A stretch of DNA of 64,000 bases from SZUA-309 sp965230005 (GTDB lineage: Bacteria > Pseudomonadota > Gammaproteobacteria > Pseudomonadales > Azotimanducaceae): contig OZ245934.1 of assembly GCA_965230005.1 (NCBI GenBank), positions 2,356,001 to 2,420,000 on the forward strand. Reading direction: 5' to 3'. The position numbers and the translations under genes were made by a program. Shown piece by piece: positions 18,153 through 27,103 of the stretch. The notes under the pieces were generated by a model. That model ran no database searches. It saw only the letters and a list, made by a program, of their open reading frames with translations, and was not told where the DNA came from. Position 1 is the first letter of the stretch; the number at the start of each line of letters is the position of its first letter.

Positions 18153-19013
18153 TCAAGCGCGTTCGGCGGCAACGTCCAACGTCACGTGGAAGACGTAAAT
18201 ACCGAGCGCGAGCCCGGTCAAGATCCACATGGCCGCGGACAACAGATAGCTCTGGTTGGAAATGTCATAGCCAATCAGAGCTGCGCGCAGAGCATCGACG
18301 AACTGACCGATAGGATTGACCGCCATCCAGGTGTTGAGCCAGCCGACTGTGGGCAACGGAAACACTACTCCGCTTGCAAACATTAACGGCCTGATACAAA
18401 CGCCGACCGCAGTCTGGATATCCGAATAGAAGCAATTGAACGGTGCGAGAACGATACCTGTCGCCAAGCCCAACAACGCGAAAAGGGCCAGGATCAGCAG
18501 AAAGTAAACAACTCCGACGCTATCCAGCGCCCCGAACGCAGCGCCCACAATCAAGACGATCGTGATGCGAGGAAGCGCGTTGAACACAATACGAAACACC
18601 GTAGACAGAACGATCACCTCCGGCTCTATCCGGATCTCAGATAGAGTTCCTTTATGGCGTGAGATCGAAGACACGCTGAGGGTTACTGCATCGGCAAATA
18701 TCTGAAAGCAAAAGACGCCGGTTACGACGAAAACCGGATACGGCAACGCAGGGTCTATCGAACCAAATGCACGGAACTCGCCGAGCACGATGAAGATCGC
18801 CGCGTAGACGAGCGGGTCGGCGAACTCCCAGAATGCACCAAACAAGGATCGATTGTACTGGACCTGGATATCAAGGTACGCAACGCGATAAGCCGGTCTC
18901 CAGCTGCGCACGAAATTTGTCCCAATCGAGCAAACGACATCGAAAAAGGCGCTAATTCGCGGAAACGACACTGGAGCGACCGAGTATGTCCCAGTAGCGG
19001 CGTTCACACTCAT
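18153..19013 (-). CDS. ABC-2 type polysaccharide export permease (Wzm-like)
   Basis: This 286-residue permease has about six membrane segments and matches the Wzm/TagG group. It has a cytoplasmic entry motif (DIQVQYNRSLFGAFWEFADPL, of which the key part is YNRSLFGAFWE) and a C-terminal block NTWMAVNPIGQFVDALR. It pairs with the Wzt-like ATPase encoded three bases downstream. ATG at 19013 overlaps the end of the sulfotransferase gene by 62 bases, which is long, but no better internal start is evident before the first conserved segment. It should carry an undecaprenyl-linked glycan across the inner membrane. Confidence 0.88.
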   Translation of the reverse strand: MSVNAATGTYSVAPVSFPRISAFFDVVCSIGTNFVRSWRPAYRVAYLDIQVQYNRSLFGAFWEFADPLVYAAIFIVLGEFRAFGSIDPALPYPVFVVTGVFCFQIFADAVTLSVSSISRHKGTLSEIRIEPEVIVLSTVFRIVFNALPRITIVLIVGAAFGALDSVGVVYFLLILALFALLGLATGIVLAPFNCFYSDIQTAVGVCIRPLMFASGVVFPLPTVGWLNTWMAVNPIGQFVDALRAALIGYDISNQSYLLSAAMWILTGLALGIYVFHVTLDVAAERA

Positions 19014-20685
19014 CTACTTCATTCGAGTACCCATTGATGAGACTCGAGAACTGAGGCTGGGATCCAAACGTCGGCCCACTGTTCTCACCCAAAAATCCGA
19101 AGCTGCCTTCTAGCCGAACGTCACGACGCGTCTGCTCCTCGCATTGAAGCGCCACTTGAGACCAGAGCTCCTCGTAGCCTTGGCCCCACAACTGTTGAAA
19201 TACTGAGCGTGCGACGCCCGTCGATCCGATGAGATCGCTATAGTCGAACACACTGCCGGGGCGTTTCGCTTTCATCTCCTGCAGACATCGATAGGAATTC
19301 ACGTACAACTCCATAACCGCATCATTGTCGAGATCTCTATACCACTTTGGCTCCCGGCGCTGGTACGCGAGAAACGAGCTGATGGCTGCTTTGGGGTCCC
19401 TGACGAGATACACAACGACCACGTTGACGCCTGTTTTTTCGAGCGTCCCGATGCGGGCAGTCAAATTGTCGACGTCGTAGTCAAAAAAGACAGGATGGAA
19501 CTTCTCGATGCCATAGGCCGGCAAATCTAATGCCTCAACTCTATGAACGAGCTCTGCCTCACACCTTGTGTCGACAATCAATTGTCCGTCGTTCGGCTGC
19601 GCTTCGATCGCGAGCGACTGTCGCCGAGGCGTCTCCCGAAGCGCGCCCGGATAACGTCGTCCTCGCAGTTCGAGCGCATCGTACAGTTCGTACCCTGGGT
19701 ACATCTCAATGCACGGGTGAGTACGCAGCTGATCTAACAACCATGTGCTGCCGCTTCGTTGCATCGAGACCAGCAGGATCAGGTTCACCGGCAACCGGAC
19801 GCCACTTGAACGCGCAAACACCGAAAGATGCTTCCTGCTCGTCGCCGCATAGCGGTCCTCGATGGCTTCAACATCGGTCAAAACCGCGTCAAGTTGCGAC
19901 TGAATCGAGACGTCCCTGCTCTCGATCTCAGTCAAGCGTGCGGCCAACTTTGCGTTATCGCGGGTTTGGTCTGACACAATACTGTCTGTTAAGGCTCGAA
20001 CGCTCTCTAAGGTGTCTCTAAGGCTAGTCTTGTCGCGATCGATCGCTGAGAACCCATCATCAAGCGCCCGCTTAGCCTCGTCCCATTGTGCTCGAACTCG
20101 CTCCAGTGAGCAGGACACCTCGTCGAGGGCAGATCGCAGCGCCTGCAGTTCCGACTCCTGTCGTTCGAAACGCGGGTGAAGGGCGTCGAGTTCCGTCCGG
20201 CACACTTCTGCCCTTGACTCCAGGGTATGAACGCGCGCGCCCGTGCTTGCGGACGATTCGCGCCAGATCGCTCGATCCGATCTGAGTATGTTCAACAGGT
20301 CATTCCTGATACCGTCTACCGACCGGATCATATGAACGCGATTGTCGTCTAGCTTCTTGAGCGCTTCGGACCTGGTGTCTGACCGCAGCTGCTCAATGTT
20401 CGCCCGTATGAGCTTTTCGAGTTCTTTCTTGAGCAGGGCATCGGCGTGCTTGAGCCGACCATCGACAGTATTGAGCTGCGTATCGGCAATAGCGCGAGCT
20501 GTGTACAGCAGGTAGGGAACGAGCAACACGAACAACAGGACAGCAACCGGGTACAAGTAGTTTTCGTAGCCGAAGAAGAAGCCCACGGCCCAACACGCTA
20601 CCGCGAGGCCCAGCAGGAAGCCGCCAAAAGACCCGTACCATCTGAGCGTCTCGCGAACTCTTCGCAGCGCATTACCCGTCTTCAT
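18952..20685 (-). CDS. Membrane-anchored coiled-coil sulfotransferase
   Basis: This 577-residue protein has an unusual layout. Two membrane helices lie at about residues 18-38 and 43-62. A long predicted coiled coil of about 200 residues follows (roughly 65-280, rich in Glu, Arg, Leu, Asp). A C-terminal sulfotransferase domain carries the 5'-phosphosulfate loop SMQRSGSTWLL at 307-317 and the later VVYLVRDPKAAISSF, the 3'-phosphate site. It would transfer sulfate from PAPS to a glycan at the inner face of the membrane. The coiled coil may set distance or measure chain length, as proposed for other export-linked capping enzymes; that is inference. It lies between the glycosyltransferase and the exporter genes. 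Confidence 0.85.
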   Translation of the reverse strand: MKTGNALRRVRETLRWYGSFGGFLLGLAVACWAVGFFFGYENYLYPVAVLLFVLLVPYLLYTARAIADTQLNTVDGRLKHADALLKKELEKLIRANIEQLRSDTRSEALKKLDDNRVHMIRSVDGIRNDLLNILRSDRAIWRESSASTGARVHTLESRAEVCRTELDALHPRFERQESELQALRSALDEVSCSLERVRAQWDEAKRALDDGFSAIDRDKTSLRDTLESVRALTDSIVSDQTRDNAKLAARLTEIESRDVSIQSQLDAVLTDVEAIEDRYAATSRKHLSVFARSSGVRLPVNLILLVSMQRSGSTWLLDQLRTHPCIEMYPGYELYDALELRGRRYPGALRETPRRQSLAIEAQPNDGQLIVDTRCEAELVHRVEALDLPAYGIEKFHPVFFDYDVDNLTARIGTLEKTGVNVVVVYLVRDPKAAISSFLAYQRREPKWYRDLDNDAVMELYVNSYRCLQEMKAKRPGSVFDYSDLIGSTGVARSVFQQLWGQGYEELWSQVALQCEEQTRRDVRLEGSFGFLGENSGPTFGSQPQFSSLINGYSNEVDECERRYWDILGRSSVVSAN

Positions 20686-20691
20686 ACGTAC

Positions 20692-23193
20692 CTAGCTCAA
20701 CATTTGCTCATAAACGGCGATCGTTTCGTCGACGACACGATCCCAGGTCGCTTCACGCGATTTCGCAAGACCTCGACGTCCCCATGTCGCCCGTAGGCCA
20801 CGGTCCTGATAGAGCAGGCTAATGGCGTCTACCGCAGACGACCGGTCGTTCGGATCGCAGTAGATCGCCGACGCCCCTCCCGCCTGCGGGAGCGAGCTAA
20901 CATCAGTCGTGACGACCGGGCAGGCCGAGGCCATTCCCTCCAATAGTGGAAGACCAAAACCTTCATAGAGAGAGAAGTACAAAAGACAGACCGCCTCCTG
21001 AAGAAAGCGCGACAACCTCTCATCGTCAACTCCGCACACGATTGATAATTGCTCTTCCGCGATGCCGTGCCGTGCGGCCATCGCTCGGATGTCCGGCACA
21101 CGATCAGCGCCACCGGCAACCACGAGAACCGTCAGTCCTTCGTTGCAGGCAAGCGCTCGGGCTAGAACGGCAAAGGAGCCTTCGGCGTTTTTGCGTATGT
21201 CGTGCTGATAAATCTGAACGACGTACGAGAACGGCTTGCGCTCTGGCTCCTCCGGATCTGGTTCCGACGCCAACCATTCGCGTGCAGGATCCGAACGGTA
21301 GGCATCGTCCACGGCAAGCGGCACTACGCGAAGTCGATCGGGAGGAACATCGAGAAGTTCAACGAGATCGTGGCGCGTGTAGTGGGAGTCGCAGATAACC
21401 CAGTCCCGATCCGGGTTGACCGACTTGATCACGGCGCTGATGTGAGGATAGCGCCACGGAACTGGATTGAACCTTGGGTGCTTGATGTGCACCACATCGT
21501 GAACCGTAATTACCCGACGGCGGGCGACCGGCAACTTCGCAGGTGGCAGAGGTCCATGTGTCGAGTGGAAGATATCGTACTCGCCCAACGCGTTGAGCGA
21601 TCGAACGTACTCAGATACATCATCCCGAACCAGGAATATCGCTGGTTGCCCAAGCTGCTCTTCGACCTGCCCTCGCAACTGCGTGAATTCTTCGGGCGCC
21701 AACTTCGGCTGTGCCGTGACTGCGAAAGCCACCTCGACATCGAGTGACTGCGCTAACCCGTGCGCGAGCGATCTGTTGTATCTCGTAATCCCTGAATTGA
21801 CGAGACCCGGCGCGAACAGGCGATTCACTTCGAGCAAGACCTTCGGCTTTGCGGCGCGCCGCGCCGTTTTGACTGGCAGGGCCGTCGCCAACCGCTGACC
21901 CTTCGCCAATTGCTTGACCACACCCAATCCACGCTGCAGCGACTCGCTGTCGTGTTCGAGATCCAAGGCCAAGGCTTCCGTCACGAGTCGGTTCGCCAAC
22001 GCACTGGGACCATCGCGGGGCGCGTCGTCATCACGGGAGCTGTAAAAGTAGGAACGATCCAATGACTCGCAGAACAACGCAAACTTTTTCCGCTTAGCGG
22101 GCCAATCCTCGAGATTTAGCGCCCGCTGCAGGATGTCGCCGAGTCGAGCCTCATCGGTGCAATGGTAGGTCGCACCGCTGGCCGCAACCGGATTCGGAGC
22201 CAGGGTCACCGCCGGAGTTCCACCAGCCAGCGCTGGAAACACAAGCTTCGTATTGAAGGCAACGACCACGTCAGCCGCATCGAGAAGGTACCCAAGGTCG
22301 CCGTCCACCATGCAATCGGCAATGCCCTGATCGAAATCCATATTCATCCGGCACGCTGGATGCATTTTGAGCACCATCCGCCCACCGATTCGATCAACGG
22401 TCTCCTTGATAGTTCTCAGCGCACGGGCGGGATCCCGGAAAATTGGGTAGTCGACATCTCCCTGGGGGTGCTGTGGCTGCTCCCAGCCCGTCCAGAGCAT
22501 GTTGTCAAATGGTACAAACACGGTCGGCCCAGCGAAGTTATCCATGGCGGGCCGAGTGTCAGTATTCTCCGCTTTTCGGAACCCCGCCGGATTGGCGACC
22601 AACGCATCGAGGAGAGACTGTTCGCGCCGACGGTCTTCCTCCACCCGGGGGCCTGTCCCCGCCACGCGCGACCAGATTTCGGATTCTGCGAATATGCCTC
22701 TCGACTCGAACCAGATACTGTCGAAAGGTGACCTTTCGATCAGTCCAATCGCCAAGCGATAGTGGTGCGCTGCTTTGCGAAACAGCGCACATGGATGATC
22801 TATCTTGTTGGTGGTCAATACTACGGCGGGTCTGATCTGTTTGATCGCCACATCGACCAGCCATGTCAGCCGACGTAATCCTTCCAGCACCGCCGCCGGA
22901 TCGTGCCCCTCCTGCCAGCGGCGCAGTTCCCAATCGACGTGAAGCTCGATCAGGGCGTCATCTACCCACTCCGGATAACCCAGGTCAGGGTCACCTCTCG
23001 CGAGCTCGACCAAGCGGGCAGGCATGATGATTGTTGTTGCGTCTTTCGAACCTTCGATTCGACGCGCGGAGAGCTCTACAAGAGACCAGGCTCGCGCATC
23101 AGGCGACGAGGCAAAATTTCCCCAAAACTCGCGCTCGATCGCAGACGACTGAGCGGGGTTGACCGCAAGCACGGTTGTGTTTAACCGATCCAT
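20692..23193 (-). CDS. Bifunctional glycosyltransferase: capsule-synthesis-like N-terminus plus GT4 C-terminus
   Basis: This is an 833-residue two-part protein. Residues about 1-420 resemble capsule-biosynthesis transferases (KpsS/KpsC-like): MVLKMHPACR, followed by DVVVAFNTKLVFPALAGGTPAV, given here by the core VVAFNTKLVF. Residues about 450-833 are a GT4-family retaining glycosyltransferase with GITRYNRSLA, HDVVHIKHPRF and the E-x7-E motif EGFGLPLLE near the end. Such fusions can alternate two sugar transfers. It is first in the four-gene glycan cluster, six bases before the sulfotransferase gene. Sugars are not predictable. The N-terminal assignment is weaker than the C-terminal one. Confidence 0.82.
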   Translation of the reverse strand: MDRLNTTVLAVNPAQSSAIEREFWGNFASSPDARAWSLVELSARRIEGSKDATTIIMPARLVELARGDPDLGYPEWVDDALIELHVDWELRRWQEGHDPAAVLEGLRRLTWLVDVAIKQIRPAVVLTTNKIDHPCALFRKAAHHYRLAIGLIERSPFDSIWFESRGIFAESEIWSRVAGTGPRVEEDRRREQSLLDALVANPAGFRKAENTDTRPAMDNFAGPTVFVPFDNMLWTGWEQPQHPQGDVDYPIFRDPARALRTIKETVDRIGGRMVLKMHPACRMNMDFDQGIADCMVDGDLGYLLDAADVVVAFNTKLVFPALAGGTPAVTLAPNPVAASGATYHCTDEARLGDILQRALNLEDWPAKRKKFALFCESLDRSYFYSSRDDDAPRDGPSALANRLVTEALALDLEHDSESLQRGLGVVKQLAKGQRLATALPVKTARRAAKPKVLLEVNRLFAPGLVNSGITRYNRSLAHGLAQSLDVEVAFAVTAQPKLAPEEFTQLRGQVEEQLGQPAIFLVRDDVSEYVRSLNALGEYDIFHSTHGPLPPAKLPVARRRVITVHDVVHIKHPRFNPVPWRYPHISAVIKSVNPDRDWVICDSHYTRHDLVELLDVPPDRLRVVPLAVDDAYRSDPAREWLASEPDPEEPERKPFSYVVQIYQHDIRKNAEGSFAVLARALACNEGLTVLVVAGGADRVPDIRAMAARHGIAEEQLSIVCGVDDERLSRFLQEAVCLLYFSLYEGFGLPLLEGMASACPVVTTDVSSLPQAGGASAIYCDPNDRSSAVDAISLLYQDRGLRATWGRRGLAKSREATWDRVVDETIAVYEQMLS

Positions 23194-23656
23194 CAGGAAC
23201 AGGGTAAATATCGCAAGTCAACGAACGAGCACCATCGGCGCTGTATGGGACCAAACGTCCCGGATTCAGCCTCCGAATCGGTGAAAAACCTTGTGGACAC
23301 ACGCACCGTTTAGGCTTTGGAAAACGGAAGTCTACGCACACAGCTTCACAGTGTCGACCGAGGACGGTAAAGAACTCAGCCTAAAAGATGAGGAACTCGC
23401 AGCAATGCGCTCTAACCTCACATGTCGGCCCACGCAGGCGCATTTCCAGCAGGCGAGGCTTAGCGACAACAATTATGGTGCGGTCCCGAGTGTCAGCAGG
23501 TTGCTTTAGAAAGGTCCAAGGCAGGCGCACGTGCGTCGAGCGGAGACCTGGCCGGGTATGGAGACCTGGCTGGGTATTTAGACGCAGGTCGCGCTATTGT
23601 TCGGGGAAGGGAAGCGCCGCCCCGCTCCGGGGCATGAGGTCCAGGGAGGAGAGACC
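23194..23656. other. 463-base intergenic region upstream of the glycan cluster
   Basis: No convincing gene is seen between the glycosyltransferase start and DUF899. The region is A/T-richer than the DUF899 side and should hold the divergent promoters of both. Its only clear structure is an 18-base tandem pair at 23542-23577 close to the DUF899 gene. Short open frames here lack ribosome sites or family features. Confidence 0.5.
23542..23577. repeat. Tandem 18-base repeat upstream of DUF899 gene
   Basis: GGAGACCTGGCCGGGTAT at 23542-23559 is followed directly by a copy with a single C-to-T change at 23560-23577. The pair ends 79 bases before the DUF899 start and could be an operator pair or a simple slippage product. 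Confidence 0.7.
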
Positions 23657-24295
23657 ATGAGCAACACCGCAGCACTCGACGCCAGCGATGACATTCAGGC
23701 CCTCGAAGGCCAGATCTTCGAGCTCACCCAGAAACTCAACGCCTTACGCAGGGAAGCCGTCGGCGCGGAAGTGCCGAACTACCGCTTCCAGACACAGTCC
23801 GGCGAAACCAGCCTGCTCGATCTCTTCGGCGAGCAGCAGAAGCTCCTGATGATCCACAACATGGGCCAGGGTTGCCGCTACTGCACCCTCTGGGCGGACG
23901 GTTTCAACGGTTTTCTGCCGCATCTGGAATCCGCGATGGCCGTTGTACTGACCTCGAAAGACGACCCCGCACTGCAGCGCCGCTTTGCGAATGCCCGCGG
24001 CTGGCGTTTTCGCCTGGCGTCCCATGGCGGCGGCGACTACATCCGCGAGCAATCGGCGCTGCCTGGCGGTGAGGCGACCGGTGCGCAGAACATGCCTGGA
24101 GCCGTGGTCTACGAGCGCGACGGGGAAAGGATTCTGCGTCGAAGCAGCGCCGTGTTCGGACCCGGAGACCTCTACTGCAGTCTCTGGGCATTATTCGGAC
24201 TGGCAGGCCTGTCAGAAGCTGACTGGACGCCCCAGTTCAACTACTGGCAGCGACCGGCCGAGCTCGACGACGGCGGCGAAAACGTCCTCGGCTAG
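23657..24295 (+). CDS. DUF899 family, thioredoxin-like protein
   Basis: This 212-residue soluble protein belongs to the DUF899 group of thioredoxin-fold proteins. It shows the segment LMIHNMGQGCRYCTLWADGF with a C-x2-C pair (CRYC) at the expected redox position, and NMPGAVVYERDG near the C-terminus. ATG at 23657 follows a GGGAGGAGAG ribosome site; the frame is open 20 codons further upstream without one. Its stop shares the CTAG palindrome with the pqiC stop, so the two genes converge with no spacer. The physiological substrate is unknown. Confidence 0.88.
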   Translation: MSNTAALDASDDIQALEGQIFELTQKLNALRREAVGAEVPNYRFQTQSGETSLLDLFGEQQKLLMIHNMGQGCRYCTLWADGFNGFLPHLESAMAVVLTSKDDPALQRRFANARGWRFRLASHGGGDYIREQSALPGGEATGAQNMPGAVVYERDGERILRRSSAVFGPGDLYCSLWALFGLAGLSEADWTPQFNYWQRPAELDDGGENVLG

Positions 24296-24858
24296 TCCAG
24301 CGCCTCGAGTTCCGCGGCGATCTCGGCCGACAGCTGGTCGAGGAGCGAGCCGTGCGCGGCCACCAGCGCCGGGTAACCGTCGCTGGCCTGGCGGATGCGT
24401 TCGTCGAAACTGCCGAGTCGCCGCTCACCTGCCTCGTTCTCTACCACATAGTCGGCCACGAGGCGCACGGAGCCGTCTTCGGACCCATGCAGCTGATGCA
24501 CGCTGATCACAATCTTCTGTCTGTCGTCCTCTGACAGGATCGGCGCCGTTTCTACGGGCCGGTCGGCCGCATTGGCGATACCCACCTGCAGATAGCGGCT
24601 CAGGGATTCATCGAGGGGTTCCGCCCAGCGGTGCTGTCTGGCAGCACGAATCTCCGCCGGTCCGGTCTGCAGCACCACGCCATCCTGATCCAGATAGGGG
24701 GCCACCTGCACGGGCTTCAGGAGTACGGCCGAGCGGCTGCCCGACACCACCTCGAGCTTCTGCGGCCGCAGCAGGTATTCATGCTGTTCCAGAGGGGTGG
24801 AACCGCACCCCGTCAACAGCAGTGCCAGAGCCAGCATCGGGAGCAGCGTCTTCATCAC
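24292..24858 (-). CDS. pqiC: PqiC-like outer-membrane lipoprotein
   Basis: This 188-residue lipoprotein has a signal ending in the lipobox LLTGC and the ABC-transport auxiliary lipoprotein domain (EHEYLLRP-type start, here EQHEYLLRP, then VQVAPYLDQDGVV). It is the outer-membrane partner of the PqiB bridge. ATG at 24858 overlaps the pqiB stop by four bases. As last gene of the dapA-bamC-pqi operon it is translationally coupled to pqiB. Role: lipid or small-molecule traffic between inner and outer membrane. Confidence 0.9.
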   Translation of the reverse strand: MMKTLLPMLALALLLTGCGSTPLEQHEYLLRPQKLEVVSGSRSAVLLKPVQVAPYLDQDGVVLQTGPAEIRAARQHRWAEPLDESLSRYLQVGIANAADRPVETAPILSEDDRQKIVISVHQLHGSEDGSVRLVADYVVENEAGERRLGSFDERIRQASDGYPALVAAHGSLLDQLSAEIAAELEALD

Positions 24859-26474
24859 GGATTCAACCTCGGTTCGGGATCCGGCGTCGCCTTCGGCGGG
24901 AACACCAGCGCGTTGGGTTTTTCGGAGAGCTGATCGGCGAAGCTGTCGATGCTCTGCAGGGTGTCTTTCAGCTCTTCCACGGTACGCAGCAGCTCGTACT
25001 GAAACTCGGACTGGGAATCGAAACCTTCGAGAACATCGTCCAGGCGCTGCAATGCGCTCTGCACGTTCATGGGCAGCTGCTGCATGCCCTCGCTTTCCAC
25101 CACGGTGCGCAAGGCCGACAGTGTGCCTTCGAGTTCACCCACCGCATCCTCCGCCTGGTCGAGAACCCCTTCGAGAGGCAGTGCATTCAACTTGTCGAGC
25201 AGGGCACTGATCTGGATCTGAATGTGCGCAAGACCACCGCTGATCGTCGGGATCGTCGCATAGCCGAGGAAATCGCCGACCACCTCCGGGCTTTCCACTT
25301 CATAGAAGTCCATCTCCACGAACATCGCGCCGGTGAGCAGATTTCCTGATTCGAGCGTTGCCCTCAAACCCCGCTCCACCGCCACCTCCACGGACTGGTG
25401 CATGATGTCGCGGCCTTCTTCGCTGTCCTCCAATGCCATGCGCCCGGGCTCCACCTTGATGAGCACGGGAATCGGTCGCCCGACTTCGTCTTCCCCTTCA
25501 TCGGCACCGAGGTCTTCGAGCATGATCCTGATGACGCTGCCGATGCGGATCCCCCGATAGGTTACCGGGGCGCCGGCGTGAAGCCCGCGCAGCGATTGGG
25601 TGAACGAGACGACGTACTCGTTGAAGTACCGGAACGGATCCTCGTGAATGCTCGATTCGTTGGGATAGAGGCGGAACACCGTGTCTGCCTCGACGATCCG
25701 GCCCGGGCCGGTGTTACGCGGCAGATCGAAGGACACGCCTCCCACGAGCGCCGACTGCAGTGAACCGATGGAGAGTTTGACCCCTTCCGTGGATAGTTCT
25801 GCGGAGATTCCGCTCGCATTCCAGAAACGCGTGTTGCTGGAAACAAGCTGGTCGTAGGGATCGTCGATGAAAATAGCGTAGAGCACGCGCTGGCTCTCCA
25901 CATCCAGATCCACCTGCTCCACGGTCCCCACCTGATAGCCGCGATAGAGAATCGGGCTGCCGACCCCGACGGAACCGCTCGTTTCACTGATCAGCCGGAA
26001 GTGCTTACCCGGGGTGCCAACGGGCGAGGAAGGTCGTCGGTCGAGGCCGTCGAACTCGCGACGACGGGTAACTTCACCAACACCCGGAGAAATCTCGATG
26101 TACGCGCCGGACAGCAGCGTGCCGAGACCGGATACGGAGGCGCCGCGAACCTCCGCTTTCATGACCCAGAACTGCGTGTCTTCCCGGAGCAGCGGGCGCG
26201 CCTCCGGCGACAGCTCCGCCGTCACGACCACACCTTTGAGATCCTCGGCGAGGCGTACGTCCGTTACCGTGCCGACGGTGACGTTACGCACTTTCACCAG
26301 CGTTTTTTCGGCCTGAATGGCCTCTGCGCTGGCAAACCGCAGCGTAATCGTCGGCCCCTGCCCGAGATAGGCATCCACGGCGAGCCAGATGCCGAGCACC
26401 GCGGCGACGATGGGCACGAGCCAGATGCCGGAAATCTTCCGTCGGTTAGATTCCACCAGCACTTCTTCGCTCAC
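24855..26474 (-). CDS. pqiB: PqiB, MCE-domain protein (intermembrane transport)
   Basis: This 539-residue protein has one N-terminal membrane helix (WLVPIVAAVLGIWLAVDAYL), three MCE/MlaD repeats (beginning with ITLRFASAEAIQA, FRLISETSGSVGVGSPILYRGYQVG and later YVVSFTQSLRGLHAGAPVTYRG), and a C-terminal helical, Leu-rich tail. This is the PqiB architecture, whose stacked MCE rings and helical needle span the periplasm. ATG at 26474 overlaps the upstream PqiA C-half stop by four bases. It acts with PqiA (inner membrane) and PqiC (outer-membrane lipoprotein). Confidence 0.95.
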   Translation of the reverse strand: MSEEVLVESNRRKISGIWLVPIVAAVLGIWLAVDAYLGQGPTITLRFASAEAIQAEKTLVKVRNVTVGTVTDVRLAEDLKGVVVTAELSPEARPLLREDTQFWVMKAEVRGASVSGLGTLLSGAYIEISPGVGEVTRRREFDGLDRRPSSPVGTPGKHFRLISETSGSVGVGSPILYRGYQVGTVEQVDLDVESQRVLYAIFIDDPYDQLVSSNTRFWNASGISAELSTEGVKLSIGSLQSALVGGVSFDLPRNTGPGRIVEADTVFRLYPNESSIHEDPFRYFNEYVVSFTQSLRGLHAGAPVTYRGIRIGSVIRIMLEDLGADEGEDEVGRPIPVLIKVEPGRMALEDSEEGRDIMHQSVEVAVERGLRATLESGNLLTGAMFVEMDFYEVESPEVVGDFLGYATIPTISGGLAHIQIQISALLDKLNALPLEGVLDQAEDAVGELEGTLSALRTVVESEGMQQLPMNVQSALQRLDDVLEGFDSQSEFQYELLRTVEELKDTLQSIDSFADQLSEKPNALVFPPKATPDPEPRLNP

Positions 26475-27103
26475 GTTGGCTCCTCTGTTTGCGTCGCCCC
26501 GGCCTGCTCCGGCCCATCCCAGATGAGACGCGGATCAAAACTCTCGGCAGCCAGCATGGTCACGATCACCACGCCGGCAAAGGCAAGGGCCGCCGCACCC
26601 GGCCGGATGACGATGATGCCCGTTATCTGGATCAAAGCCACCAGAATGGCAACCACGAAGACGTCCACCATGGACCACTTGCCGATGAACTCCGTGAGCC
26701 GATAGAGCGTGATCCGCTGTCGGGCGGAAACCGGCTGGCGGGAACCAACGGTCCAGCAAAGCGCAGCGACCGTGAGGATCTTCCCGATCGGGACCAGCAC
26801 GCTCGCGACGAGGATGACGATGGCAACGGGATAGGAACCCATATTCCAGAGCACGATCACCCCACCCAGAATCGTATTGTCCGTAGAACGACCGAACTGA
26901 TCCGTGGTCATGATGGGCAACAGGTTCGCCGGCACGTAGAGAATGGCTGCTGCAATGAGCAGCGCCAGCGTGCGCTGCAGGCTGTTCGGGATGCGCACGT
27001 GGACGCTGCTGCGGCAGCGCGGGCAGACGGCCTCGGCAGCGTCCACGAGAGCGAGGCAGGTGTGGCAGGACTGCAGGCCCGCATCCCGGGCGCGAGTGGT
27101 CAT
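26471..27103 (-). CDS. PqiA C-terminal-half membrane protein
   Basis: This 210-residue protein matches the second half of PqiA. It has an N-terminal zinc ribbon with two C-x2-C knuckles (CHTC and CPRC) followed by four membrane helices and the conserved LYRLTEFIGKWSMVDVFVVA. In E. coli PqiA is one protein of about 417 residues with two such modules; here each module is its own gene. ATG at 27103 overlaps the stop of the first half by four bases, so equal production is likely. It belongs to the inner-membrane part of the Pqi transport system. Confidence 0.9.
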   Translation of the reverse strand: MTTRARDAGLQSCHTCLALVDAAEAVCPRCRSSVHVRIPNSLQRTLALLIAAAILYVPANLLPIMTTDQFGRSTDNTILGGVIVLWNMGSYPVAIVILVASVLVPIGKILTVAALCWTVGSRQPVSARQRITLYRLTEFIGKWSMVDVFVVAILVALIQITGIIVIRPGAAALAFAGVVIVTMLAAESFDPRLIWDGPEQAGATQTEEPT

